Part shown: positions 19,834 to 28,301 of the stretch, piece by piece
Position numbering within the stretch: the first letter of the stretch is position 1
Layout of the letters: each line of letters opens with the position of its first letter
DNA from: Paenibacillus sp. FSL W8-0426
GTDB lineage: Bacteria; Bacillota; Bacilli; Paenibacillales; Paenibacillaceae
Direction of reading: 5' to 3'
NCBI RefSeq assembly: GCF_037969725.1
Contig: NZ_CP150203.1
Location: forward strand, 1,256,001 to 1,320,000
Length of the DNA stretch: 64,000 bases
The notes under the pieces: model-generated
Databases searched by the model: none
What the model was told of the DNA's origin: nothing
What the model saw: the letters and a program-made list of their open reading frames with translations, nothing else
Made by a program: the position numbers and the translations under genes

Positions 19834-20000
19834 TTACGAACCTCACACACCTTATTTGGGTGAAATTGGACCCGAGGTACGTAAATTATCTTAAATAGCG
19901 TGCCTGAGGTTCGTTAGCCAACCATATGCCGGAAAACCTCCATATAACGTGCCTGAAGTTCGTTAGCTGTCTATACACCAATAATGTGCCTGAAGTTCGC
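19834..20000. repeat. Cluster of CTGAGGTTCGTTAG repeats, locus 1
   Basis: Three plus-oriented units (CGTGCCTGAGGTTCGTTAG at 19899-19917, CGTGCCTGAAGTTCGTTAG at about 19948-19966 and GTGCCTGAAGTTCG at 19986-19999) and one inverted unit (ACGAACCTCACACACCTTAT at 19836-19855) occur within 170 bases. The same family appears at 44371-44555. Confidence 0.7.
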
Positions 20001-20085
20001 TCGCGCGGTCGACCATTGCGATATGTGGGCATTGTGCCGATCTATATTAACGTTCCAGCTTTGCCGTATCCGATGCGATAAACGC

Positions 20086-20132
20086 AAAAAAGGAGCGATT
20101 CTTCCCCGCAGGGTGCGGGAGAATCTGCTCCT
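20086..20132 (-). terminator. Terminator of the queuosine operon
   Basis: On the minus strand GGAGCAGATTCTCCCGC pairs with GCGGGGAAGAATCGCTCC, followed by TTTTTT. It lies about 90 bases after the queF stop. Confidence 0.8.
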
Positions 20133-20222
20133 ATGTTAGAGATCCGTGATGCCAACGGGCTGAATCACCCTTGAAGGGGGCACCGAGTGCTGGGTTTATG
20201 ACTAGTCGCCTAAGTTTACCTC

Positions 20223-20714
20223 TTAACGGTTATCGACCGTTTCCGGGTACATGTCATGGTTCAACATGCGGTGCTCGGCCATCTGCTCGTATTTCGTCCC
20301 CGGTTTGCCGTAGTTGGTGTACGGGTCGATGGAGATGCCGCCGCGCGGCGTGAATTTGCCCCATACTTCGATATAGCGCGGGTCCATCAGCTTGATCAGA
20401 TCGTTCATAATGATGTTCACGCAATCCTCGTGAAAATCGCCATGGTTGCGGAAGCTGAACAAATACAGCTTGAGCGATTTGCTTTCTACCATTTTGACGT
20501 CGGGAATGTAGCTGATATAAATGGTGGCAAAGTCAGGCTGGCCCGTGATCGGGCACAAGCTTGTAAACTCCGGGCAGTTGAATTTCACGAAGTAATCGCG
20601 GTAGGGATGTTTGTTGTCAAAGCTCTCCAGAATGCCAGGATCGTATTCAAACGTATATTTCGTGCCCTGGTTGCCCAGCAGCGTCAAGTCTTGCATCTCG
20701 TCAGGTTGTCTCAT
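20223..20714 (-). CDS. queF: NADPH-dependent 7-cyano-7-deazaguanine reductase
   Basis: This 163-residue enzyme reduces preQ0 to preQ1, the last free-base step of queuosine synthesis. It is the short unimodular type found in Bacillus. The catalytic Cys54 is in [13 protein letters not shown], with Asp61 nearby. ESKSLKLY is the NADPH-binding QueF motif and FHEDC follows. It is the last gene of the operon, 62 bases after queE. The ATG is 13 bases from AAGGAG, a long spacing. Confidence 0.95.
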   Translation of the reverse strand: MRQPDEMQDLTLLGNQGTKYTFEYDPGILESFDNKHPYRDYFVKFNCPEFTSLCPITGQPDFATIYISYIPDVKMVESKSLKLYLFSFRNHGDFHEDCVNIIMNDLIKLMDPRYIEVWGKFTPRGGISIDPYTNYGKPGTKYEQMAEHRMLNHDMYPETVDNR

Positions 20715-20776
20715 TGTCGTTCCGTAACTCCTTTAGGTTAAAATCCATATATTTAATCGATAGCCTGTTCATTGGG

Positions 20777-21610
20777 CTACACGCCGCGTTTATTGCCCCA
20801 TACGAGTGTATGAAGCTGCGGCAGCACGCGAACGTCATTCAACGTCTCGGAGCCGCTCACCTTGTCAATCAGCCACTCGTAGCGTTCGAGCAGGGAGGAG
20901 GCAAGGTCTGCTGTATCCGCTGACGAGACGTCAGGATTCCCGGTTTGCAAAAAGAGAGCTGTTCCCGGATACCGCTCATGCACGCGCCGGGCATAGTCCA
21001 GGTCTGTCTCGTCAAAAATGACGATTTTCAGACTCATGCTGCGGTTCGCTGGACGCAGCGCCAGCCGCTGAACCAGATCATCCAGCACGCCCCAGTCCGT
21101 CTCCATGCCGGAGCTGGGTGGCTTCGGCGAGACGGTGACTTCGTCAATGTCCGCCAGCCAAGGCTGCCAGCGCGAGCCCTGCGTCTCTACCGCCGTGCGG
21201 ATGCCCTGCTCGCGCAGCAATTGCACCAGCCCGCCCAGCGAAGCAAGCAGGGCGGGGTTGCCGCCGGAGATCGTGACGTGCGAGAAGCGGGCGCCGCCGA
21301 TGCGGCGCAGCTCCTTCAGAATCTCCTCCGGCGCCATCATTTTGATCTGGTCCTTCCCGGTGCCGTCCCAGGTAAAGGCCGAATCGCACCAGGAGCAGCG
21401 GTAATCGCAGCCTGCGGTGCGCACAAACATCGTTTTTTGCCCGATGACCATGCCCTCGCCTTGAACGGTCGGCCCGAAGATTTCCATGACCGGAATGCGT
21501 CCCCCGCGTCCGCCATTCGCAGACCTGCTTTCCGGTTCGGGACGTGAGTCCATCATGGCTGGCAAATCCTGGGTCATGTCTGCTGACGCATGCTGCAGGA
21601 GGTTATCCAT
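20777..21610 (-). CDS. queE: 7-carboxy-7-deazaguanine synthase (radical SAM)
   Basis: This 277-residue radical SAM enzyme converts carboxy-tetrahydropterin to 7-carboxy-7-deazaguanine. The cluster-binding cysteines are Cys68, Cys72 and Cys75 in GCDYRCSWCD, the canonical CxxxCxxC. EIFGPTVQGEG is the typical QueE opening and VTISGGNPAL is a SAM-binding motif. The N-terminal 35 residues before GRIPVMEIFG are longer than usual, so a downstream start (for example Met12) is possible. The ATG at 21610 overlaps the end of queD by eight bases. Confidence 0.93.
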   Translation of the reverse strand: MDNLLQHASADMTQDLPAMMDSRPEPESRSANGGRGGRIPVMEIFGPTVQGEGMVIGQKTMFVRTAGCDYRCSWCDSAFTWDGTGKDQIKMMAPEEILKELRRIGGARFSHVTISGGNPALLASLGGLVQLLREQGIRTAVETQGSRWQPWLADIDEVTVSPKPPSSGMETDWGVLDDLVQRLALRPANRSMSLKIVIFDETDLDYARRVHERYPGTALFLQTGNPDVSSADTADLASSLLERYEWLIDKVSGSETLNDVRVLPQLHTLVWGNKRGV

Positions 21611-22094
21611 CGATCATCCACTCCCGTCTCGCTTCCGCGTAGCTGGTAGGTGTCTCGTACAGACGAACGAATTCGGTTCGTCCCCCTTCGGCGAGGGATA
21701 CATAAGGCTCCGACTGCAGCGCCAGTTCCATTTGTTCGAACAGCCAGACGACCATGTTTTCGGCCGTGGTGTTCATCAAAGGTAGGGTCTCGTTCAAGTA
21801 TTGATGGTCGAGATACCCTTCCATGCGGGTTTTCCAAATGTCTTTGATATGTCCAAAATCAACGGTAAGCCCGGTTTCCCCCGGATAACCGCTGATGCCA
21901 AATACGACTTTGTACGTATGTCCGTGCAAGTTTTTGCATTTGCCTTCGTAACAGTGCAGGTGGTGCGCGGCGTCAAAGGTAAACTCTTTGCTGACCAGCA
22001 CCCGTTTCCGATGATAGCGAAGCTGTGCAGGCAAAATGTCTTCGTCGATCCGCTGCAGCCGCTCGACGATGCGGAACGTCCCCGGCTCTCTCAT
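21603..22094 (-). CDS. queD: 6-carboxy-5,6,7,8-tetrahydropterin synthase
   Basis: This 163-residue enzyme turns dihydroneopterin triphosphate into carboxy-tetrahydropterin. Zinc ligands are His44 in FDAAHH plus His57 and His59 in LHGHTY; catalytic Cys53 is in GKCKNLHGH. The ATG at 22094 overlaps the queC stop as ATGA, with GGGGGCGGA upstream. The frame is open further upstream, but only inside queC. An N-terminal segment of about 30 residues precedes the fold and is slightly longer than in the Escherichia coli enzyme. Confidence 0.93.
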   Translation of the reverse strand: MREPGTFRIVERLQRIDEDILPAQLRYHRKRVLVSKEFTFDAAHHLHCYEGKCKNLHGHTYKVVFGISGYPGETGLTVDFGHIKDIWKTRMEGYLDHQYLNETLPLMNTTAENMVVWLFEQMELALQSEPYVSLAEGGRTEFVRLYETPTSYAEARREWMIDG

Positions 22095-22774
22095 CGATGA
22101 TCCGCCCCCGGTGTCCCTGTTTGGGTGCGTTGTTCGAGATAACGATCCAATCCGGCTCTCCGCAGCTTGCATGCCGGGCACTCGCCGCAGCCATCGCCAA
22201 TGACGCCGTTGTAGCAGGTAAGCGTACGTTCGCGCACGTAATCGAAGGCGCCGAGTCGATCGGACAGCTCCCACGTTTGGGCTTTGTCCAGCCACATCAG
22301 CGGCGTATGGATTACGAACGGGTAATCCATCGACAGGTTAAGCGTAACGTTCAGCGACTTTACGAAGGAATCCCGGCAATCCGGATATCCGCTGAAATCC
22401 GTTTCGCATACACCGGTGACCAGGTGACGCGCACCTTTTTGTTTGGCCATAATCGCGGCGAAGCTGAGGAACAACAAATTCCGTCCATCGACGAACGTGC
22501 TGGGAAGCTCGCCTTCCTCATGCGTGATCTCCACATCCGTGCGGGTCAGCGCGCTTGGCGCAAGCTGATTCAGCAGACTCATATCGAGCACGGTCTGCTG
22601 CACGCCCAGATCGTGTGCGATCGCCGCCGCACATTCGATCTCCAGTTTGTGCCGTTGACCATAGTCGAAGGTGACGACTTCAACTTCGGCAAACTGCTGT
22701 TTAGCCCAGAACAGGCAGGTGGTGCTGTCCTGGCCGCCGCTGAATACAACGACTGCTTTTTCTTCGTTCAACAT
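22091..22774 (-). CDS. queC: 7-cyano-7-deazaguanine (preQ0) synthase
   Basis: This 227-residue ATP-dependent enzyme converts carboxy-deazaguanine to preQ0. The ATP pyrophosphatase P-loop SGGQDS is at residues 12-17. The zinc site is Cys187, Cys196, Cys199 and Cys202 in [16 protein letters not shown]. It is the first gene of queC-queD-queE-queF. GGAGAGG lies seven bases before the ATG. A preQ1-like RNA leader precedes it. Confidence 0.95.
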   Translation of the reverse strand: MLNEEKAVVVFSGGQDSTTCLFWAKQQFAEVEVVTFDYGQRHKLEIECAAAIAHDLGVQQTVLDMSLLNQLAPSALTRTDVEITHEEGELPSTFVDGRNLLFLSFAAIMAKQKGARHLVTGVCETDFSGYPDCRDSFVKSLNVTLNLSMDYPFVIHTPLMWLDKAQTWELSDRLGAFDYVRERTLTCYNGVIGDGCGECPACKLRRAGLDRYLEQRTQTGTPGADHR

Positions 22775-22914
22775 AAAAAAACCTCTCCATCTTCTTAAGA
22801 TCGATTCAGGCCAAAAGCCTGCATCGTCGAAGAACAGAGAAGTTCATGAACTGGCATCCATCAAAAAACACACCTTCCCGCAAACAAGCAAAAAAATGCC
22901 TGCGAAAAAGTGAT

Positions 22915-23030
22915 CTTAGTTTTTTACATACAGATTTATCTGTCACCATGCGGTTTCAGACGTTGTTCTGTACGCAGCACATGCGGCCGTCAGGCCTGAA
23001 ATGCGCTGTAGAGGGAGTTCGCGAACCTCT
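22915..23030 (-). promoter_or_regulatory. preQ1-class-I-like riboswitch with an 82-nt insertion
   Basis: On the minus strand AGAGGTTCGCGAACTCCCTC (23030-23011), followed by TA, matches the stem-loop of the class I preQ1 riboswitch (AGAGGTTC...CCCTCTA). The A-rich tail TAAAAAACTAAG also matches, but 82 bases later (22926-22915). The insertion folds into two hairpins (CAGCGCAT/ATGTGCTG and ACAGAT/ATCTGT). The loop reads TTCGCG where the Bacillus element has TTCTAG, so the usual pairing of the loop with CTA in the tail is lost. It precedes the operon that makes preQ1. Confidence 0.55.
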
Positions 23031-23074
23031 CCCATGCCAAGCGGCATGGATTTTCTTCTTCAATTGTCCGGTTC

Positions 23075-23080
23075 AGTATA
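23075..23080 (-). promoter_or_regulatory. Extended -10 of the queuosine operon promoter
   Basis: On the minus strand TGTTATACT gives a TGn-extended -10 (TATACT at 23080-23075). Transcription would start near 23068, about 35-40 bases before the preQ1-like element. No convincing -35 was seen. Confidence 0.45.
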
Positions 23081-23158
23081 ACACAATTTCAACCTTGCAG
23101 CACATGTTCTGCAGCGATCCAACATTTGACTGTCTGAAGCGGTTCGACAGGCCGGCGC

Positions 23159-23866
23159 TTATTTAATCAGAATGTTGCCGAACGGAATGACTTCTTTCAA
23201 GATTCGTTTGAACAGGCCATCGCCATCGTTGACGTCCCGTTCCAGCCTGTGGTTCTCGCGGCCTGCCTGAAACAGGACAGGGCCGTGTCCCGTCATTTTC
23301 CAATGATAGTTCATGTGTTGGCTGGCCAAGTGGTTGCCGTATACCGTCAGTTCCAGATGAGCATTTTCAGGATAGGCAATAACGCTGCCTGCATCCACGT
23401 ACAAGGGAGCGGTGGGGTGCAGTTCCTGTTGGCACACTTGTCCCTGGGTCAGCAGACCGATTTTGCCGTGGCCGGAAAACTTCATTTTCACGGCGTCCCG
23501 GGTGATGAACATATTTTTGATCTTCTGGATTTTGGTGTGCATGGTGACGCCGTCCGAATAAAAGAACAGATGGCGAAAGTCGTAGAGCAGGTCGCTCTCG
23601 GCCGTCAATTCCACTTCCTTCATGGTGAAGCCGGGCGGGAGTGCAGCCACAAACTGGCAAGGGCCGGTGATTTCGGACTTGATCAGCTTTTTTTTGCGGT
23701 ACATGCCGGAGATGTTCATGAATTTGTCGTTGCGGCTGCTGCTTGGCCCTCGAAAGGCGACGATTTGTTGGGGGTGTAAAATATGAAGCCGGTCTTCGGG
23801 CGTAAGCGAGAACTTCAACACTTGACCGGCCCCGTCCGCTTCGACCGTGTTGAGGTTAATGTGCAT
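23159..23866 (-). CDS. AIM24 family protein
   Basis: This 235-residue protein belongs to the AIM24 (DUF124) family. VFAF-like segment IVAFRGPSSSRND, the Gly-rich SGHGKIGLLTQGQ and APLYVDAGSVIAYPENAHLEL are typical of the beta-roll fold. Bacterial members have no settled function. There is no signal peptide or membrane helix. AGGGAG lies seven bases before the ATG. It is 18 bases downstream of the frameshifted coiled-coil gene on the same strand and may share its transcript. Confidence 0.75.
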   Translation of the reverse strand: MHINLNTVEADGAGQVLKFSLTPEDRLHILHPQQIVAFRGPSSSRNDKFMNISGMYRKKKLIKSEITGPCQFVAALPPGFTMKEVELTAESDLLYDFRHLFFYSDGVTMHTKIQKIKNMFITRDAVKMKFSGHGKIGLLTQGQVCQQELHPTAPLYVDAGSVIAYPENAHLELTVYGNHLASQHMNYHWKMTGHGPVLFQAGRENHRLERDVNDGDGLFKRILKEVIPFGNILIK

Positions 23867-23884
23867 GTCGTGGCTCCCTATTCT

Positions 23885-24339
23885 TTATATTCGGCCTGAA
23901 CGGCGACGCATCCCCCAACGCATCACGCGAATCAGGATGAAATACCCCAAGATGAGACAAACGGCAGTAATGACTGTGGTTTGAATGCGTTTGGCGGTGA
24001 CATTGCGAGCGTTCTGCTGATCTTGAAGCTCGCTGACCATTTCGGTCAGTTTCTGGTTTTGGGCGACCAGCTGCTCATTTTGGGCTTTGAATGCCTCGAC
24101 ATTGGCCTCAGCTTGTCCCAACTGCGCAGAGGTTTCGTTCAATTGTTCCAACGTTTGCGATAGCTTTCCTGCAGAGCATTCACTTCTCCCGGGAGCTCCG
24201 ATACCCGTTCCCAACTGCTGTATATGTCTGAAAAGATGTTGGCATGTGCCGCATTTACGGTGTGCGTAAACGAAAACGCCATGATCGCGCATGCAGCGAG
24301 CAAAATTCGAAGGGTTCCGTGTTTCGACCGTTTGGGCAT
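23885..24339 (-). pseudogene. Secreted coiled-coil, membrane-anchored protein, frameshifted
   Basis: The N-terminal part starts at ATG 24339 with a signal peptide (LLAACAIMAFSFTHTVNA) and runs to ELPGEVNALQESYRKRWNN, then stops. The neighbouring frame continues as KLSQTLEQLNETSAQL, a long coiled coil (QLVAQNQKLTEMVSEL), and ends in a membrane helix (VITAVCLILGYFILIRV) and basic tail. One extra A in GAAAG at about 24165-24168 would join the halves as ...ALQEKLSQTLEQ. So this is a one-base deletion or a sequencing error. The intact protein would be about 150 residues. The function is unknown. Confidence 0.65.
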
Positions 24340-24579
24340 AGAGGCACCTTCTTTCGATTAAAATCGGTATATTCCGCGTTTCTTGGTACGGAAGGAAAAT
24401 CACTATTACATTATACGTCAAAATCGGCGCAATGGGTTCAGTACTTCCTTCAGTCCCCAGTGAATTTTTGTGTTTGATCCTACGGATTTTCGGGTAATGG
24501 ACATAGTCGGCCCCGGCGGCTGATCATTAAATGATTAACCGCGTTTGCGTATCTGCTTTTCCCTTGGCGAAAACGCCGC

Positions 24580-24797
24580 TATATATGTTGAACTAGACAT
24601 TTACACGATAACGGAGAGGGCAGAACCAATCTGGAGAAGCGGAGCTAAAAGCTTTCTGTAAGAAAGCTCCATCGAAAGCATACGCTTCGCATTTATCACC
24701 GGATTTTCCTCTTAAATATGGGGATTAAAAAAATCTGGGGATAACAGCGATTGGAAGATGGTACTGCGCCCGCAGTGGCCTAGTGGGATTTATTAAT
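24580..24797 (+). repeat. Dispersed TATATA-ended repeat, copy 4 (long form, right end decayed)
   Basis: The left end TATATATGTTGAAC and both core blocks (CGGAGAGGGCAGAACC; AAAAAATCTGGGGATAACAG) are present. The right end follows copy 1 (GCAGTGGCCTAGTG) but the terminal GTTCAAC/TATATA is missing. The exact right border is uncertain. Confidence 0.7.
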
Positions 24798-24854
24798 TAA
24801 GGTAACGAACAAAATATAATCATTTTCACATTGAACGAAAAGGAGCAGAAATCG

Positions 24855-25022
24855 ATGCATACGACAGAACACACAGCACCTACCAAAAAAATAACCATTA
24901 CCGTCAACGGAGAACCGATTGGAAGAGATTTGATCATAGACAGCATCACCTACGTTCCCGTGCAGAACGAACAAGACGGAAGGTCGCGAGGCGAATGGAG
25001 AGAGCGATCCGACTCATTGTAA
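24855..25022 (+). CDS. Small protein with a copper-amine-oxidase-N-like strand motif
   Basis: ATG at 24855 has AAGGAG nine bases upstream and opens 55 codons. The sequence KKITITVNGEPIGRDLIIDS followed by ITYVPV has the pattern of one repeat of the copper amine oxidase N-terminal (stalk) domain, here without a signal peptide. It has its own terminator. No function can be assigned. It lies directly right of a repeat element. Confidence 0.55.
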   Translation: MHTTEHTAPTKKITITVNGEPIGRDLIIDSITYVPVQNEQDGRSRGEWRERSDSL

Positions 25023-25050
25023 AATTGGGACTTGGCAACAGATAGAACGG

Positions 25051-25079
25051 AAAAGCTTGGCTGGAGCCAAGCTTTTTTT
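25051..25079 (+). terminator. Terminator of the small gene
   Basis: AAAGCTTGGC/GCCAAGCTTT with a four-base loop is followed by seven T. Confidence 0.9.
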
Positions 25080-25146
25080 GGGTCAAATTCTGTCGCATTT
25101 CGGCGGTTTTAGGCGAAGGGGAAAAAGTTTGTGGAAAAAAATGAAG

Positions 25147-25160
25147 GGAACATATGTTCC
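25147..25160. promoter_or_regulatory. LexA (SOS) box
   Basis: GGAACATATGTTCC is a perfect palindrome containing GAAC-N4-GTTC, the Gram-positive LexA/DinR operator core. It is the only such site I found in the window. Confidence 0.6.
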
Positions 25161-25231
25161 GTGACAATATAGTGTCCATTTACCCTGATAACTTAGAAGA
25201 TAATACATATAAATCGGGGGAGAGACTACCA

Positions 25232-25927
25232 GTGAACTCAGTCTTTGAAGTAAGTTATTCGTGGAACAGAGAGGCCATTCCGACGGGGGGAGCCGACCCC
25301 GTATATATGTTGATTGAATGGCGCAGCGGTGCCTTAGCCAAAAGACCCAGAAAGACGGCACCCAAAATCGTGTCGCGTGACTTGGAATTGTTGCTCAAAC
25401 CGGAATTCGGAGTTCGGCTTAAGGGAGTCTATGGTTGCCGCTCCAAGGAAACGGATATTGGCTGGGTTCTCAGGTTAGGTGACGTCTACAAAGGCGAAAG
25501 CAAAAAAATACTGCTTGAATTCGCGATGTCTCCCCGACTTTCGGGAAAGGTGCCTGTTTGCTCGGCGTATTGGAGCACCCGGAAATTGAAGCAAAGCCAA
25601 AGGGTATTGCTGCGAAGGGAACAATTGTACATCCAATACACAAGCCATCTGGGCATGCTGCGCCAGCCGGATAATCCGAAGGTTGAAAAAAGCATCAAGC
25701 TCAACGAAACGGTGCCTTTGATCAAACAAGCCTTGCGCGCTTATGAACGGGGGCGTATACAAGAGGGAAGCGATATTTTGCGCAGGCATGCAGATGCCTT
25801 GTTAATCGAAGCGGTGCGCAAACAAGATATCGAATATTACGAGGAGGCCGAGATCGTCGAGAAGCTGCGTTGCCATTATGGAATGACTTATGCAGACTTG
25901 CCGCATGACAGACGCGAAAACGCGTAA
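25232..25927 (+). CDS. VWA-protein-like C-terminal domain protein, possibly SOS-controlled
   Basis: From GTG at 25232 (GGGGGAGAG seven bases upstream) this is a 231-residue protein. An in-frame ATG at 25154 would give 257 residues, but it lies inside the LexA box. The body (GWVLRLGDVYKGESKKILLE, then a helical KQALRAYERGRIQEGSDIL segment) resembles the region after the von Willebrand A domain in Ca-activated-channel-like VWA proteins. The VWA domain itself is absent. It may be a truncated relative or a stand-alone version. The assignment is tentative and based on remembered family features. Confidence 0.45.
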   Translation: MNSVFEVSYSWNREAIPTGGADPVYMLIEWRSGALAKRPRKTAPKIVSRDLELLLKPEFGVRLKGVYGCRSKETDIGWVLRLGDVYKGESKKILLEFAMSPRLSGKVPVCSAYWSTRKLKQSQRVLLRREQLYIQYTSHLGMLRQPDNPKVEKSIKLNETVPLIKQALRAYERGRIQEGSDILRRHADALLIEAVRKQDIEYYEEAEIVEKLRCHYGMTYADLPHDRRENA

Positions 25928-26096
25928 TAGGGAGGCTGAAAACAACGTTGGCCTGACTGATGAGGAAATGGTTGTATCTACATAGATAATAAAGGTGAAT
26001 ATAATAAACAGGTCGAATGTACTTAACAACATAACGAAATATTAATAGAGGTTGTGTTGAATTTCATTGAAACAACATCATGGAGGGCCGGCAAAA

Positions 26097-27062
26097 ATGA
26101 CAGACCGACTGATCCGATTAATGCGCATTATTACTCTGGTGCAGGCCAAGCCGGGAATACTGGCGCGAGAACTTGCGGAGCGGTGCGAAACAACGGAAAG
26201 GACGATATATCGCGACATGGAGGCCCTCAGTGCAATGCACATTCCCATAGCCAACATGGGACATGGGAGGGGATACATGTTTATCAGCCAATTTGCCATG
26301 TACCCTTTGAACTGGTCTGATGAAGAAACCCAAGCCTTTATGCACCTTGCTGACGTCATGGAGGATATTCGGCCTTTGCTGAAGCCGGCATTCGAGAGCG
26401 CTTATGAGAAAGTGGTGGCGTCAACCCAGAAAAACAAGAAGGAACGCGTAGCATGGTCCGAACAAATCGGCAATCTGTTCAAGGTCGGCATGCCTGTTTC
26501 ACAATACGACGACCAGACAGAGGAAACGGATGATACGCTTGTCAGATTGTTCGAAGCCTGCATTTCGCAAAACACGGTCGAAGCGGAATATGCTGTTCAG
26601 CACGCCAAAGCGATGGTTCGAATTGACCCGTATTGCCTCATCCCTCGCGAGTATCGGTTTGATTTGCTTGCTTACTGTCATTTATCGGAGGGATTAAGAC
26701 GTTTTCAGGTCAACCGCTTGAGGAAAATCCGGGTGATGTCACGCACGTTTCGAAAGGATGATTATTTGTTTAAATCGTACTTCCGGATGCCTTTGGCTGA
26801 ACGGGGTACGGAATGGATTTCGTTCAGAATTCGATTTTCCCCCGCTATTGCCGATCAGGTATCACAGCAACCGTTCCTCGTACGCCCGGCGGTCACGAAG
26901 GAATTGGACGGTTCCCTTTTGCTTGAAACCGCGGTTAGCGATGATCAGGCCTTTTTGGGTTGGCTCGCCCAATACGGGCCCGACGCCGAGATTTTGGAGC
27001 CTGAAAACTATCGGAAAATGATGCAGGAACGCCTCAGGCAATGGCAGCGGTTATACGGATAA
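26097..27062 (+). CDS. HTH/WYL-domain transcriptional regulator (YafY type)
   Basis: This 321-residue protein begins with a DeoR-like winged helix (LVQAKPGILARELAERCETT, then ERTIYRDMEAL, residues about 12-48). It continues into a WYL-type sensor region (VRIDPYCLIPREYRFDLLAY near 180-200) and a WCX C-terminal part. WYL proteins often respond to nucleic-acid ligands or stress. The ATG at 26097 has GGAGGG nine bases upstream. It follows the LexA-box gene on the same strand by 170 bases. Confidence 0.82.
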   Translation: MTDRLIRLMRIITLVQAKPGILARELAERCETTERTIYRDMEALSAMHIPIANMGHGRGYMFISQFAMYPLNWSDEETQAFMHLADVMEDIRPLLKPAFESAYEKVVASTQKNKKERVAWSEQIGNLFKVGMPVSQYDDQTEETDDTLVRLFEACISQNTVEAEYAVQHAKAMVRIDPYCLIPREYRFDLLAYCHLSEGLRRFQVNRLRKIRVMSRTFRKDDYLFKSYFRMPLAERGTEWISFRIRFSPAIADQVSQQPFLVRPAVTKELDGSLLLETAVSDDQAFLGWLAQYGPDAEILEPENYRKMMQERLRQWQRLYG

Positions 27063-27096
27063 AATCAGTCCGATGCCTGGGTCGTTCCCCTTTAGC

Positions 27097-27765
27097 TTAC
27101 TCTTTCGATTTGAAGAGATGGGCCAGATTACCGAAAGGGGATTCTTTCTCATCGTCTTCGTGGCTGGAATAAACGACTTTCGACACCAGTCCTTCGTCAT
27201 CCGCAGCACAATTCGTCTCCAATGCAAACCGATCGTACTGATGAATGAACACCTTTGCCGTATTGATGGCATCGTCCAAAGCCCGGTGCTGTGTTCCGTC
27301 GAACTCGATCCCGCAAAGCTCCAGAGCTTGGGCAAGGCCCATCTGCCGGAATTTTCCCTCCTTCCGCGTCGTGCGCGACCACTGTTGTTGCAAATCATTA
27401 TGGTTTTTGATCCAGGCGACGTCCAGCCCATGGGTACGGCAGTGTGAAATCAGTTTGCTGCGATCGTCCGGCCCCCAGGAACACATATAATACGTTTCGT
27501 TGCCCATCCAGGCAATGAATGGTTTGATCGCTTCCGGAAACAGAGGGGCGGCATCGATATCCTTTTGCGTAATCCCCGTAAACTGAACCGTATCTGTGGA
27601 AAGAACGGATTTGTTGGAAGGTCTGACGTAGGAGTGGAACGTATCGGCAATATACAGGCCGTTCTCTCCCTCGGAAACTTTGACTGCACCGATATCGATA
27701 ATTTCAGAGGAATAGCGGGCATTTCGGCTAACCGTAAATTCAAGATCATAAATGATATATGGCAT
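27097..27765 (-). CDS. DEDDh 3'-5' exonuclease, KapD/ERI1-like
   Basis: This 222-residue enzyme has the DEDDh exonuclease residues: Asp7 and Glu9 in YDLEFT, the later Asp in SWGPDD, and His-Asp in HRALDDA. The group includes Bacillus KapD, which affects entry into sporulation through KinA, and eukaryotic ERI1. The last 40 residues are acidic and not part of the fold. AGGAG lies eight bases before the ATG. The gene converges with the WYL regulator gene with only 34 bases between them and no clear terminator. Confidence 0.82.
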   Translation of the reverse strand: MPYIIYDLEFTVSRNARYSSEIIDIGAVKVSEGENGLYIADTFHSYVRPSNKSVLSTDTVQFTGITQKDIDAAPLFPEAIKPFIAWMGNETYYMCSWGPDDRSKLISHCRTHGLDVAWIKNHNDLQQQWSRTTRKEGKFRQMGLAQALELCGIEFDGTQHRALDDAINTAKVFIHQYDRFALETNCAADDEGLVSKVVYSSHEDDEKESPFGNLAHLFKSKE

Positions 27766-27954
27766 GGGGTTGGCTCCTTTTACACATCGTTCTATTCAGA
27801 AAGCTTGGACCATAGAGAATCCGGATTCGTATAAAGTCTATAGATGTTACGATACTCTCATCCGATCGATGATGCAACACGCCTGTAAAATAATATGATG
27901 TGGTACGTAATCAAGGCAATGATCGCGGCTCTGGCGTCATTTTTGGAATAACGG

Positions 27955-27983
27955 TTGACAAAGAATTACATATGCACTAATGT
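27955..27983 (+). promoter_or_regulatory. Promoter of the proS T-box transcript
   Basis: TTGACA at 27955-27960 is followed after 17 bases by TAATGT at 27978-27983. Confidence 0.6.
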
Positions 27984-27989
27984 GATCAA

Positions 27990-28240
27990 AAATGAGAACA
28001 GCGAACAACGAGGACATGATTGCGTTCCCCGGCATCAACAGAGAAGAAACCGCCTGGTGAGAGGTTTCTGCTGCCGCAGCGCAATTCCCGCCTCGCCAGC
28101 TGCGGTGGAGAACGCCTTCGGGCTGCAACCATTGCCGGGAGAGCCCGTTATGATCAAGAGGACTGCGCCGTGTTTAAAGGCTCCAGTCGAATAAGGGTGG
28201 TACCACGACACATTCGTCCCTTGACGAGTGTGTCTTTTTT
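27990..28240 (+). promoter_or_regulatory. T-box leader of proS
   Basis: The leader carries the T-box core AAGGGTGGTACCACG (28193-28207) and a Stem I region from about 27990. A terminator follows: GACACA..CGT pairs with ACG..TGTGTC (28207-28234) and ends in TTTTTT. Uncharged tRNA-Pro should stabilise the antiterminator and allow proS expression. I did not assign the specifier codon with confidence. Confidence 0.9.
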
Positions 28241-28301
28241 GTTTTGCCCGGGTTCCCGGGTTTGGTTTGTGCATCGCAAAATAATAATAAGAGGTGTATG
28301 T

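Noticed and set aside
28020..28301. N-terminal extension of proS into the leader
   Set aside because: This DNA is the T-box RNA; ProS homology begins at Met 28302.
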